A stretch of 36,107 nucleotides of DNA from Actinomycetes bacterium (lineage in GTDB: Bacteria; Actinomycetota; Thermoleophilia; Gaiellales; Gaiellaceae): contig JANYJX010000102.1 of the NCBI GenBank assembly GCA_025358355.1, positions 1-36,107 of the forward strand, written 5' to 3'. The position numbers and the translations under genes were made by a program. The first letter of the stretch is position 1. Each line of letters starts with the position of its first letter. Positions 15,870 to 24,280 of this stretch are shown here, in pieces. The notes under the pieces were generated by a model. That model was given only the letters and a program-made list of their open reading frames with translations, ran no database searches and was not told where the DNA came from.

Positions 15870-17192
15870 GTGAAGCGGTACCACGTCACGACCTTCGGTT
15901 GTCAGATGAACGCTCACGATTCCGAGCGGATCAAAGGCATGCTCGAGTCGATCGGGCTCGGCGAGGCAGCGATCCCGGAGGACGCGGACGTGCTTGTGTT
16001 CAACACGTGCACGATCCGCGAAAAGCCCGACACGCGCCTCGCTGCCTATCTCGGTGATGCGGGCGCACGGAAGCGGCTCGATCCCGATGTCGTGATCGCT
16101 GTGGGCGGGTGTTTCGCCGAGGCGCAGCGCCAGCGGATCTTCGACTTGTATCCGTTCGTCGATGTCGCCTTTGGTCCCGGCTCGATTCCGCATCTGGCGG
16201 AGTGGGTGGGCGCCGGCGGAGTTGGTGTGACGCGCGGCAAGTTCGGTACTCACGAGCATTTCGCGGGCCATCTGCCCGTGCATCGAGAGCGGCGCTTCCA
16301 GGCGTGGGTTCAGGTGTCGATGGGGTGCAACTCGAAATGCGCCTACTGCATCGTCCCTGCCGTGCGCGGTCGGGAGCAGAGTCGGCGGCCTGCCGACATC
16401 GTCGCCGAGGTAACGAATCTCGCAGCGGACGGTGTGTCCGAGATCACCTTGCTCGGGCAGAACGTCAACTCGTGGGGGCGCGATCTTGCGCCCGACATCC
16501 AGACGGAGTTCGGCGAGCTACTCCGCGCGTGCGATGCGGTGCCCGGCATCGAGCGGATCCGCTTCACAAGCCCACACCCGAAGGACTTTCGCCCGCCCGT
16601 CATCTCCGCGATCGCGGAGTGTGATTCCGTGTGCGAGCAGGTGCATCTGCCGCTCCAGTCCGGCTCGGCGCGGATCCTCAAAGCAATGCGGCGGACGTAC
16701 ACGCCCGAGCGTTACCTAGCCCTCGTCGATCGCCTACGCGACACGATCCCGGATCTGGCGCTCGGAACGGACATCATCGTCGGGTTCCCGGGCGAGTCGG
16801 AGCACGACTTCGAGCAGACGCTCGATCTCGTCGAGCAGGTGCGGTTCGACAGTGCGTTCACCTTCATCTACTCGCCGCGCGCCGGGACGGAAGCAGCCGT
16901 GATGCCCGATCAGGTGCCCGAGGAGGCGAAACACGCGAGGCTCGAGAGGCTTGTTGAAGTCGTTCAGCGGATTGCAGCCGAGCGAAACGCGGAGCGGATC
17001 GGCACAGTCGAGGAGGTTCTCGTCGAGGGCACGAGCCGGACAGACTCGGCTCTAGTTCGCGGACGAACCCGTCGCAACACGATGGTCAACTTCTCCGGCA
17101 CCGCGGACACAGGCGACCTTGTCGACGTGCTGATCGAGAGCGCCACATCGACGACGTTGCGCGGTCGTGCCACATCGCTCGTAGCGGTCTGA
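15870..17192 (+). CDS. miaB: tRNA-2-methylthio-N6-dimethylallyladenosine synthase MiaB
   Basis: Radical-SAM methylthiotransferase that adds a methylthio group to i6A37 in tRNA, 440 aa. The N-terminal UPF0004 domain carries the auxiliary-cluster cysteines (FGCQMN at 11, NTCTIRE, GGCFAEA). The radical-SAM motif CNSKCAYC gives C153, C157 and C160, followed by VRGREQSR. The C-terminal 65 residues form a TRAM RNA-binding domain. The family is complete with no missing key residue. miaA, which makes its substrate i6A, follows 100 nt downstream, so the pathway is encoded together. The GTG start is supported by the TACAAT element 6 nt upstream. Confidence 0.95.
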   Translation: MKRYHVTTFGCQMNAHDSERIKGMLESIGLGEAAIPEDADVLVFNTCTIREKPDTRLAAYLGDAGARKRLDPDVVIAVGGCFAEAQRQRIFDLYPFVDVAFGPGSIPHLAEWVGAGGVGVTRGKFGTHEHFAGHLPVHRERRFQAWVQVSMGCNSKCAYCIVPAVRGREQSRRPADIVAEVTNLAADGVSEITLLGQNVNSWGRDLAPDIQTEFGELLRACDAVPGIERIRFTSPHPKDFRPPVISAIAECDSVCEQVHLPLQSGSARILKAMRRTYTPERYLALVDRLRDTIPDLALGTDIIVGFPGESEHDFEQTLDLVEQVRFDSAFTFIYSPRAGTEAAVMPDQVPEEAKHARLERLVEVVQRIAAERNAERIGTVEEVLVEGTSRTDSALVRGRTRRNTMVNFSGTADTGDLVDVLIESATSTTLRGRATSLVAV

Positions 17193-17224
17193 GAACGTCT
17201 CGCTGTGGATGGATCTCCGCTGAA

Positions 17225-17270
17225 TTGGCACAGAGTCGTTTCCCATATGTGCGTGTTGCCTCGTTAGCAT
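17225..17270 (+). promoter_or_regulatory. Bipartite promoter-like element upstream of miaA
   Basis: TTGGCACAGAGTCG from 17225 and TAGCAT at 17265-17270 repeat the sequence and the 34-nt spacing of the element upstream of recA (11820-11865). CGAAG follows closely in both. It lies 22 nt before the miaA start. Confidence 0.35.
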
Positions 17271-17292
17271 CGAAGCCGGGAGGTGGGTTGGG

Positions 17293-18201
17293 GTGCCCCT
17301 AAGAACCGGCGAATTGGACATGTCCGGAATGGTCGTGGCTCTTTTCGGCCCTACCGCGTCCGGAAAGACGGCGGTCGCGGAAGCCGTTGCTGATCGGCTT
17401 GCGACCGATGTGGTCTCCGCAGATGCGATGCAGGTTTACCGTGGTCTGCCGCTGCTGACGAACCAGCCGTCACGGCCGACCCGGCTCGTGGCGATGTGGC
17501 CGCTGTCGCACGAATCGTCGGTCGGCGAGTACCAGCGCCTTGCTCACGCCGCGATTGACGATCTCGTTGTGACGCGTGGCTCCGCCGTTGTCGCGGGTGG
17601 GACGGGCCTCTATCTGCGTGGCGCACTTGCCGAGCTGAACCTTCCACCTGCTGCCGATCCGATGAAGCGGGCGAAGTGGGAGGCCGAGTACAGCCGCGAC
17701 CCGGCGGGCGCCTACGCGACGCTCACTCAGCGCGACCCTGCCGCGGCGTTGGCTCTCCACGCCAATGATCGCCGTCGGGTCGTTCGCGCACTCGAGCTCA
17801 CGGAGATGGGCATGTCCTTAGTGCCCGACTCCGACCGCCTTTGGGACACGGCGACACGTCATCCGACGATCATCGTCGGCCTTGAAGTCCCAGCCGACGA
17901 GCTCGAGCAGCGGATCGTCGAGCGGACAGCAGCGATGTTCGATTCGGGCGTCGCCAAGGAGGTCGCGGCAGCGCTCGCGCAGCCGCTTTCGCGCACAGCG
18001 GCCCAGGTTCTGGGCCTAGACGAAATCGCATCGCTTTCCGCCGAGCAGGCGCAGCAACGTGTGATCGTGCGCACGCGACAGTACGCTGCGTACCAGCGAA
18101 AGTGGATGCGGCGGATCCCCGGACTGCTCGGCGTCGACGCGCGTCGCCCTGCGGATGAGGTAGCGAGTGAGATTCTCGAAATGGCACGCGCTCGGCAATA
18201 G
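17293..18201 (+). CDS. miaA: tRNA dimethylallyltransferase MiaA
   Basis: Transfers the dimethylallyl group to A37 of tRNAs reading UNN codons, 302 aa. P-loop GPTASGKT at 19-26, then DVVSADAMQVYRGL (substrate and catalytic Asp region) and the GGTGLYLRGAL motif. The GTG at 17293 is preferred for the GGGAGG at 17278-17283 (9 nt upstream). ATGs at 17320 and 17329 are in frame and closer to the usual family start, so the first 9-12 residues are uncertain. Its 3' end overlaps dapF by 35 nt in another frame. Confidence 0.94.
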   Translation: MPLRTGELDMSGMVVALFGPTASGKTAVAEAVADRLATDVVSADAMQVYRGLPLLTNQPSRPTRLVAMWPLSHESSVGEYQRLAHAAIDDLVVTRGSAVVAGGTGLYLRGALAELNLPPAADPMKRAKWEAEYSRDPAGAYATLTQRDPAAALALHANDRRRVVRALELTEMGMSLVPDSDRLWDTATRHPTIIVGLEVPADELEQRIVERTAAMFDSGVAKEVAAALAQPLSRTAAQVLGLDEIASLSAEQAQQRVIVRTRQYAAYQRKWMRRIPGLLGVDARRPADEVASEILEMARARQ

Positions 18202-19384
18202 CTATCTCGTTGTCGAGCGGGCTGATTCAGGCGTGCTCACTGCGGATCGTGTGCGGCTGCTCTGCGACGTCGATCGTGGCATCGGCTCGGACGGTGTCCT
18301 CGAGATCGTCGCCAGCGACGGCGTGAGCGCCGAGATCGTGATCTGGAACCCGGACGGCTCGACGGCGGAGATGTCCGGGAACGGTACGCGTATCGCGGCG
18401 CGCTGGTTGGCCGCCTACACGGGCGAGTCGGAGGTCGTCATCCGGGTCGGCCCACGGAACGTCCGCGCACGCATGATCAACGACATCGATGTCGCGACGG
18501 ACATCGGCGAGGTCGACGTCGGCGCGATCGAGACGATCGACGCGGGCGGTGAGACCGTCGAGCTCACGCCGGTCTCAGTCGGCAACCCGCACGCTGTAGT
18601 TCGCTGTGACGAGCCAACGCGCGAGCTGCTCCTCCGCCTTGGCCCGCTGATCGAGAACCATTCGCGCTTCCCGGAGCGCACGAACGTCCAAGTCGTGAAC
18701 CCGGTCAGCCGTCACGAGATCGCCGCTCTCGTCTGGGAGCGAGGCGCAGGGGAGACCGCGGCGTCCGGCTCGTCTGCCTCCGCAGTCGCGGCCGCCGCCA
18801 TAGCGAACGGATGGTGCGATTCACCGGTTACGGTGCAAATGCCAGGCGGCGATGCTGTCGTGAGATTTGCGGACAACCACGCCGTCCTGGTCGGCCCAGC
18901 GGTGGAAATCTACTCGGGCATGATGGCCCAAGCCAACGACGACTTGGACAGTCTGTTCAAGACGACGTTCCGGCTCGATCCTGCTCAAGCCGACGCGTCG
19001 CGCCAGCGAGCCGCGGACAATGCAGACCTGCAGCGCGTCCAAGACGAGCTGAGAGACATGCACGAACCTCTGCCGCCAAAGCAGCTCATCCGAGCCTGGA
19101 TCGCCATCGTGGCGATCGTCGAGGCCGGATACGACGGCATGAGGGAGGAGTACTCGAACGACCTGATGACGCGCGACTACATCGGTGAGCTCTGCCGGCG
19201 GTTGCCAGGCAAGTGGGCAGAGCTGTTCGAGCGTGAGATCGCGTCCTGGGACGAGCGCTTTCGTGCCGCGACCGTCGAAGAGGCGGAACCTCATCTGCCT
19301 GACCTCATGGGCAATGCTGGCTGGTGGCAATATCGCTCGCCGAGACTCTGGCCCGGCGAGCAGCACGCCGAGATCGACGGATAG
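18167..19384 (+). CDS. dapF: DapF-like diaminopimelate epimerase homologue with C-terminal extension
   Basis: Residues 1-251 align with DAP epimerase, which interconverts LL- and meso-DAP using two cysteines. The start motif KWHALGNSYLVVE, the SVGNPHAVV block and ERGAGET are clear. Both catalytic positions are serine: MSGNGTR (S70, normally CGNG) and AASGSSASA (S200, normally ACGTGA). The frame then continues for 154 residues (252-405), rich in acidic and aromatic residues, with no recognised domain (PKQLIRAWIAIVAIVEAGYD, GNAGWWQYRS). The GTG start overlaps miaA and has TGAGG at 18156-18160. It converges on dapD with a 13-nt gap. It may be an epimerase using an altered mechanism, or a repurposed paralogue. 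The extension could also be a formerly separate gene starting at the paired ATGs at 18920/18923. Confidence 0.85.
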   Translation: MRFSKWHALGNSYLVVERADSGVLTADRVRLLCDVDRGIGSDGVLEIVASDGVSAEIVIWNPDGSTAEMSGNGTRIAARWLAAYTGESEVVIRVGPRNVRARMINDIDVATDIGEVDVGAIETIDAGGETVELTPVSVGNPHAVVRCDEPTRELLLRLGPLIENHSRFPERTNVQVVNPVSRHEIAALVWERGAGETAASGSSASAVAAAAIANGWCDSPVTVQMPGGDAVVRFADNHAVLVGPAVEIYSGMMAQANDDLDSLFKTTFRLDPAQADASRQRAADNADLQRVQDELRDMHEPLPPKQLIRAWIAIVAIVEAGYDGMREEYSNDLMTRDYIGELCRRLPGKWAELFEREIASWDERFRAATVEEAEPHLPDLMGNAGWWQYRSPRLWPGEQHAEIDG

Positions 19385-19397
19385 CGGCCGTCGCCGG

Positions 19398-20207
19398 CTA
19401 GACGGCGATCTCGAACTCGCGCAGCACATCGTTCAGGCTCAGCCGCAGGTCGTGGCTCTCCTGCCGCCAGCCGATGATCAGCGCGCAATCGAGCTGATAC
19501 GTCCCGGCGGGGAACTCCTTCGGCCGCGTCCCCGGAACAATCACCGCACGTGCGGGAACCTCGCCACGATGCTCGACCGGCGTCGCGCCCGTGACATCGA
19601 TCACTGGCACCGAGGCGGTCAGCGAGACATTCGCGGCAAGGATCGCGCCCTCGCCAATCCGCACACCTTCGGTGATGATGCAGCGCGAGCCGATGAATGC
19701 GCCGTCCTCGACGATGACCGGCTGCGCCTGGGGCGGCTCGAGCACCCCTCCAATGCCGACGCCACCCGCGAGGTGCACGTCGGCGCCGATCTGCGCGCAC
19801 GAGCCGACCGTCGCCCACGTGTCGACCATCGTCCGCGGCCCGACCCACGCGCCCACGTTGACGAACCCCGGCATCAACACAACCCCCCGCGAGAGGAAAG
19901 CGCCGTACCGTGCGACCCCGCCCGGGACGACCCGAACGCCGCGCTCGGCGAAGTCCGACTTGAGCGGGATCTTGTCGAGGTAGTGGATCGCGCCCGAATC
20001 CATCGGCTCGACTTTGCGGAGCTTGAAGTAGAGCAGGATCGCCTTCTTCGCCCACTCGTTCACGACCCAGGCGCCATCGCGCTTCTCGGCGACGCGCACC
20101 TCGCCCGTGTCGAGCAGGCGCATCGCCTCCTCAACCGGGGCGGCGTCGACCTCGCCAGCCTCGTACAGCTCCTCGATACGCGCGGCCAGGTCCACGGGCG
20201 AGATCAT
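19398..20207 (-). CDS. dapD: Tetrahydrodipicolinate N-succinyltransferase DapD
   Basis: Adds succinyl from succinyl-CoA to tetrahydrodipicolinate in the lysine/DAP pathway, 269 aa. The N-terminal helical domain (1-95) is followed by a left-handed beta-helix of hexapeptide repeats (VARYGAFLSRGVVLMPG, VNVGAWVGPRTMVDTWATVGS, IGADVHLAGGVGIGG), the trimeric fold of this family. The E. coli-like signature GVRVVPGGVARYGAFL is intact. The start overlaps the end of the methyltransferase remnant by ATGA. A short hairpin (19387-19392 with 19401-19406) lies over its stop, shared with the facing dapF end. Confidence 0.95.
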   Translation of the reverse strand: MISPVDLAARIEELYEAGEVDAAPVEEAMRLLDTGEVRVAEKRDGAWVVNEWAKKAILLYFKLRKVEPMDSGAIHYLDKIPLKSDFAERGVRVVPGGVARYGAFLSRGVVLMPGFVNVGAWVGPRTMVDTWATVGSCAQIGADVHLAGGVGIGGVLEPPQAQPVIVEDGAFIGSRCIITEGVRIGEGAILAANVSLTASVPVIDVTGATPVEHRGEVPARAVIVPGTRPKEFPAGTYQLDCALIIGWRQESHDLRLSLNDVLREFEIAV

Positions 20208-20735
20208 CCCAGAACACCGGCTCGCCGAGCGGACACGAGCACTGCATGGTCCACCCAGCGGTCGCTCCCTTTGGCCACCGCGAAGAGCTCGCGCACGCTC
20301 CGGTCGAGCACTGCTCGCCGGTTCGGGTCGAGGTGCAGGTACGTCGCCGTCGTCGCGACGAGCGCGAGGTAGGTCTCGGCTGTGTCCTCCGCAGGTGCCG
20401 GGGCGGTCAGCATCCGCACGTCAGCGAACAGTCGTCGAACGGGTCGGTCGCCGGCCACGCTTCCTCGTCGGTCAACACGCTCCTCCAGACCGCCTGGTCA
20501 AACTCTGGTACGAGGGCCGGCGCGCGACCAGCATCTGCGTTAGTTGGCCCGTGCCGCAGCCGATCTCGAGGACGTGCGAACCGGCGGAGAGACGGGCGCG
20601 ATCGCAGGCGGCATCGACGAACGCCTCCGGACACGACGGGCGTACGCGGTCGTACTCCGACGCGGTCGTCTCGAACTCCGATCCGACCGACTCACTCAGA
20701 GCGCGACCTCGAGCAACTCGACGGCGCGCGCGCAC
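20204..20735 (-). pseudogene. Degraded SAM-dependent methyltransferase between dapC and dapD
   Basis: Pieces of one class I methyltransferase lie in three frames. At the 5' end (20735 to about 20490): FETTASEYDRVRP and the SAM-binding motif VLEIGCGTGQLT. In the middle: EFDQAVWRSVLTDEEAWP in a second frame (about 20515-20435). At the 3' end (20458-20204): a typical C-terminus (AETYLALVATTATYLHLDP, VDHAVLVSARRAG) in a third frame, ending in the ATGA overlap with dapD. The whole is about 530 nt against 750-800 for the family, so a large internal piece is lost as well as the frame. A single sequencing error cannot explain this. Confidence 0.7.
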
Positions 20736-21841
20736 TCGTCCTCGGTCGGCACCAACGCGAAGCGCACGTACCCCTCGCCAGACGGCCCCAGGAACGATCC
20801 GGGCGCGACCAAGACGCCGTGCTCCAGCAGCCGCGCAGCAAACTCCTCCGACGTCTCACCCGCTGGCGTCGCGACCCATAGGTACATCGTTGCGTCGGCG
20901 CCCGCAACCCGAACTTCCTTCGCCGCCAAAGCCCGGAGCAGCAGCCGCCGCTTCCGCGCGTACACCGCTCGCGCGCGCTCGACATGCGCTTCGTCATCCC
21001 ACGCTACGACCGAGGCGCGCTGGACGAACTCCTGAGGTGCCGTCCCGATCGTCGGGCGAAACTGCTTCAGCGCGCCGATGAGCGCAGGGTCGCCCGCGAC
21101 GAAGCCGGAGCGGTAGCCCGTCATCGACGAGCGCTTCGAGAGCGTGTTGAAGACGGCAACGTTCGTCAGATCCGTGAGTTGCAGCGCCGAGACCGGCGGC
21201 TCGTCAAACCACAGCTCGGTGTAAGCCTCGTCGGAGGCCACGACGAAGTCGTGCTCGCGCGCAAGCGCGGCCAGCCGCTCGTACAGCTCAGGCGGCGCGC
21301 ACACGCACGTCGGGTTGTTCGGATAGTTGACCCAGACGAGCGCCGTGCGGCGCCAAACCTCGGGCGAAACCGCGTCCAGATCGGGCAGAAACCCGTTCGC
21401 CTCGAGCAGCGGCAACGTCTCGACGCGCGCGCCCGCGAACAGCGCGCCGCGCTCGTACACGGGATAGCCGGGCTCGGTCAGCAGCACGGTGTCTTTCCCG
21501 GCGGCCGGGTCAAGGACGACCTGCGCGAACGAATAGATCGCCTCCTTCGTCCCGAGCGTCGGGATGATGTCGGCCGGATCGAGCAGCACCCCAAAGCGTC
21601 GGGCCGCCCAGCGCGAGATCGCCTCGCGCAATTCGGGCAGCCCAACCGCAGCCGGGTAGCCCATGCGCTCGAGCACGCCGTTCTTCAGCGCCTGGATGAT
21701 CCGCGGGTCTGTCGACTCGCGCGGATCGCCCATGCCGAAATCGATCACCTCGAGCCCTTGTGCTCTACGCGCGGCGGCAGCGTCGTTCAGCCGGACAAAC
21801 GGGTACGTCGCCTGGCCGCGCAGGATGGGTGAGAGAGGCAC
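20696..21841 (-). CDS. dapC: Succinyldiaminopimelate aminotransferase DapC
   Basis: PLP-dependent class I aminotransferase making N-succinyl-LL-DAP from the keto form, 381 aa. Visible: the N-terminal LNDAAAARRAQGLEVIDFGMGDP substrate loop, GTKEAIYSFAQVVLDP, the VNYPNNPTC motif, SDEAYTELWF and the PLP lysine K236 in LSKRSSMTGYRSGF. The start is GTG, preceded by TAGCTT ending 6 nt upstream, which overlaps the dapE stop. This suggests a leaderless transcript in addition to read-through from dapE. Neighbouring dapD and dapE complete the succinylase branch. Confidence 0.93.
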   Translation of the reverse strand: MPLSPILRGQATYPFVRLNDAAAARRAQGLEVIDFGMGDPRESTDPRIIQALKNGVLERMGYPAAVGLPELREAISRWAARRFGVLLDPADIIPTLGTKEAIYSFAQVVLDPAAGKDTVLLTEPGYPVYERGALFAGARVETLPLLEANGFLPDLDAVSPEVWRRTALVWVNYPNNPTCVCAPPELYERLAALAREHDFVVASDEAYTELWFDEPPVSALQLTDLTNVAVFNTLSKRSSMTGYRSGFVAGDPALIGALKQFRPTIGTAPQEFVQRASVVAWDDEAHVERARAVYARKRRLLLRALAAKEVRVAGADATMYLWVATPAGETSEEFAARLLEHGVLVAPGSFLGPSGEGYVRFALVPTEDECARAVELLEVAL

Positions 21842-21847
21842 GAGCGG

Positions 21848-21853
21848 AAGCTA
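21848..21853 (-). promoter_or_regulatory. -10 element TAGCTT, leaderless promoter of dapC
   Basis: On the minus strand TAGCTT begins with the TAG stop codon of dapE and ends 6 nt before the GTG of dapC at 21841. The spacing is the same as at six other starts in the window. Confidence 0.5.
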
Positions 21854-22918
21854 TCCGGAGAAGAACCGGCGCAGCGTCTCATAGCAGTGCACGAGCGCGG
21901 CGATCTCGACCTGCTCGTCGCGGCGGTGGGCGAACTTCGGGTCGCCGGGACCGAAGTTGACGGCGTCGATGCCGCGCTCGGTGAAATCAGCGACATTCGT
22001 CCACGCCTGCTTCGGCTCGAGCGCGAGATCGCCGGCGTCGCGGAGCGCGCGTACTAGTGGCGAGTCCGCGACAACACGAGCGGGCGGCGAGTCGCTGACG
22101 ATCTCGATGTCGATGTCATCCGGCAGCAGCGACCGAAGGTACGCCTGCGCCTCATCGCTTGTGCGGTCGGGCGTGTAGCGGTAGTTCAACGTGGCTGTGG
22201 CTCGATCGGGCACCACGTTGTCCGCAATACCTGCGTCGAGCCGCGTCACTGAGGCGACCTCGTAGAACGACAGGCCCGAGATCAAGACCTCGCGGCGAGG
22301 CAGCGTGGCGACACGCGCGAGACCGTCGACTGCCGCATGAATCGCGTTCTGCGCCAGCCACGGCCGCGCCGAATGCCCACTCACGCCGTGGAAAGTGGCG
22401 CGCGCCGTCATGTTCCCGACACAGCCAGCGTGGATCGCCCCGGCGGTCGGCTCCAGCACGATCGCGAGCGACGCGTCGTGGATTAGCCGCGAGCCCTCGA
22501 ACAACGCCGGCAGCGGGTTGAACTGCGCGGGAAGCTCCTCGCGACCGAACACGAGCAGCGCCACATCGCACGCGGCGGGCGGGTCGACGGCGAGATCGCG
22601 GACAAGTTCCAACGCCACAGCGACGCCGCCCTTCATGTCGGCGGCGCCGAGACCGTGCACCACGCCGTCCTCGATCCGGCCTGGAAGATTGTCCTGCGCG
22701 GGAACCGTGTCGTAATGCCCAGCGAGCACGACGAGCGGCAGTTCTGGACGACGTTCGGGCGCGAAGAGAAACGCATCGTCGCCTAGGAACTCCGCCTTGT
22801 ACTCGTCGGGAACGAGCCATTGCACGTGCGCTTGAATCAGCTCTTCGTGGTGACTCTCCGACGCGATGTCGACGAGCTCCAGCGTGCGGGCCGCCAGGCG
22901 ATCTGCGAGCGAGATCAT
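21851..22918 (-). CDS. dapE: Succinyl-diaminopimelate desuccinylase DapE
   Basis: M20-family zinc metallohydrolase giving LL-DAP and succinate, 355 aa. Metal-site motifs are present: AGHYDTVPAQD, GLGAADMKGG, FGREE and a late AHRRDEQVE histidine. A dimerisation domain lies in the middle (HSARPWLAQNAIHAA). The ATG at 22918 is chosen over an upstream in-frame start (22963) because the TACGCT element ends 6 nt before it and the upstream residues do not fit the family. It diverges from hflX, the start codons being only 21 bp apart. Confidence 0.93.
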   Translation of the reverse strand: MISLADRLAARTLELVDIASESHHEELIQAHVQWLVPDEYKAEFLGDDAFLFAPERRPELPLVVLAGHYDTVPAQDNLPGRIEDGVVHGLGAADMKGGVAVALELVRDLAVDPPAACDVALLVFGREELPAQFNPLPALFEGSRLIHDASLAIVLEPTAGAIHAGCVGNMTARATFHGVSGHSARPWLAQNAIHAAVDGLARVATLPRREVLISGLSFYEVASVTRLDAGIADNVVPDRATATLNYRYTPDRTSDEAQAYLRSLLPDDIDIEIVSDSPPARVVADSPLVRALRDAGDLALEPKQAWTNVADFTERGIDAVNFGPGDPKFAHRRDEQVEIAALVHCYETLRRFFSG

Positions 22919-22924
22919 GGCCGG

Positions 22925-22934
22925 AGCGTACCCC
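22925..22934. promoter_or_regulatory. Back-to-back -10 elements of the dapE/hflX divergent promoter
   Basis: On the minus strand TACGCT (22930-22925) ends 6 nt before the dapE ATG. On the plus strand TACCCC (22929-22934) ends 5 nt before the hflX ATG. The two share the central TA pair. The dapE element fits the leaderless pattern well; the hflX one lacks the final T and is weaker. Confidence 0.4.
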
Positions 22935-22939
22935 GTGGC

Positions 22940-24280
22940 ATGATCACGCCCGTGAAGGTTCACCAGCCAGACCCGTCGCCCGGTGCCGAGGCCGAGCGCG
23001 GGTTCGTTCTCGCGGTCCTCGCGCGCGGGATCGATGCGGACGAGGAGCTCGCCGAGCTACGGGAACTGGCGCGTACCGCAGGCGTCGAGCCCGTCGCGCA
23101 ACTCGTGCAACAGCGACAGCGGCCCGATGCGCGCACGTACATCGGCAAAGGCAAGCTCGAGGAACTGAAGGAGGCCTACGCCGAGTCGGGCGCCGATGTG
23201 TTGCTCGTCGACGGCGAGCTCGCTCCGACGCAACAGCGAGCGCTCGAGAACGCACTCGACGCGCGCGTGGTCGATCGCACGCTGTTGATCCTCGACATCT
23301 TCGCTCAGCACGCCGTTAGCGCCGAGGGAAAGCTACAGGTCGAGCTTGCGCAGCTCGAGTACAGCCTGCCGCGCATGCGAGGCATGTGGCAGCACCTCGA
23401 ACGGCTTGGCGGTGGCGTCGGGACACGCGGCCCGGGAGAGTCGCAGCTCGAGACCGACCGGCGCATCGCGCGGCGACGCGTGACGTTGCTGCGTTCGCGG
23501 TTGGAGGGCCTCAGCGCGCAGCGCACGACGCGTCGGAAGGAGCGCAAGCGTGCCGAGACTCCGACGGTCGCGCTCGCCGGTTACACCAACGTTGGCAAAT
23601 CGACGCTGCTGAACGCCCTCACCGGGGCCGAGGTCTCGGTCGAGAACCGCCTGTTCGAGACGCTCGACCCGACTACGCGCGGCTTCGAATTCGACGGCAA
23701 GCGCTACCTCGTCACGGACACTGTCGGCTTCATCCGCCGGCTACCGACCCAGCTCGTCGAAGGGTTCGCATCGACGCTGGAGGAAACGCTGGTCGCCGAT
23801 CTCGTCCTGCACGTTGTCGATGCATCGCTCGCCGACGACCGGCAGACCGAGACGATCGCCGCGGTCGATACCGTCCTTGCCGGGATTGGCGCCGACGACG
23901 TTCCGCTCGAGATCGTCCTGAACAAGGTCGATCGGCTTGATCCGCTTGCGCGACGGCGCCTTGGCAATCGCTTTCCCGAGGCACTGCAGGTCTCGGCCGC
24001 GACGGGCGAGGGCCTCGACGCGCTGCGCGAGCGGATCGCTGTGCGCTTCGCCGACCGTTTCGAGGACGTGCGGATGTTTGTGCCGCACACCGAAGCGCGG
24101 GCGCTGTCGGCGCTCTACGCGCTCGGTGCGCCAATCGAGGAGCGAACCGACACCGCGGATGGCGTTCTGATCCGCGCGCACTTGCCGCATCGCGAGGTGC
24201 GTCGGTTCGCTGCGTATCTCGTCGCCCAGTCGAGCGTGGCCCAGTCGAACGTGCCGGCTGCGGCGGCGAGCGACGCGTGA
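22940..24280 (+). CDS. hflX: GTPase HflX
   Basis: Ribosome-associated GTPase that splits stalled or heat-damaged 70S ribosomes, 446 aa from this ATG. The N-terminal HflX domain has the ARTYIGKGKLEELK and LLVDGELAPTQQRALE blocks. The linker GGVGTRGPGESQLETDRR precedes the G domain: G1 GYTNVGKST from 214, G3 DTVGFIRRLP, G4 NKVD. The C-terminus ends in a short repeat-coded Ala/Ser tail. ATG 22940 and GTG 22952 are both possible; an open extension back to 22820 lies over dapE and is rejected. The stop overlaps dut as GTGA. Confidence 0.94.
   Translation: MITPVKVHQPDPSPGAEAERGFVLAVLARGIDADEELAELRELARTAGVEPVAQLVQQRQRPDARTYIGKGKLEELKEAYAESGADVLLVDGELAPTQQRALENALDARVVDRTLLILDIFAQHAVSAEGKLQVELAQLEYSLPRMRGMWQHLERLGGGVGTRGPGESQLETDRRIARRRVTLLRSRLEGLSAQRTTRRKERKRAETPTVALAGYTNVGKSTLLNALTGAEVSVENRLFETLDPTTRGFEFDGKRYLVTDTVGFIRRLPTQLVEGFASTLEETLVADLVLHVVDASLADDRQTETIAAVDTVLAGIGADDVPLEIVLNKVDRLDPLARRRLGNRFPEALQVSAATGEGLDALRERIAVRFADRFEDVRMFVPHTEARALSALYALGAPIEERTDTADGVLIRAHLPHREVRRFAAYLVAQSSVAQSNVPAAAASDA
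24224..24253 (+). repeat. 15-bp tandem duplication at the hflX 3' end
   Basis: Two adjacent 15-nt units (24224-24238, 24239-24253) differ at one base and encode AQSSV-AQSNV. This is a frame-preserving duplication in the disordered tail. Confidence 0.7.

Noticed and set aside
22820..22939. Longer N-terminus of HflX
   Set aside because: The extra residues lie over the 5' end of dapE on the other strand and do not resemble HflX.
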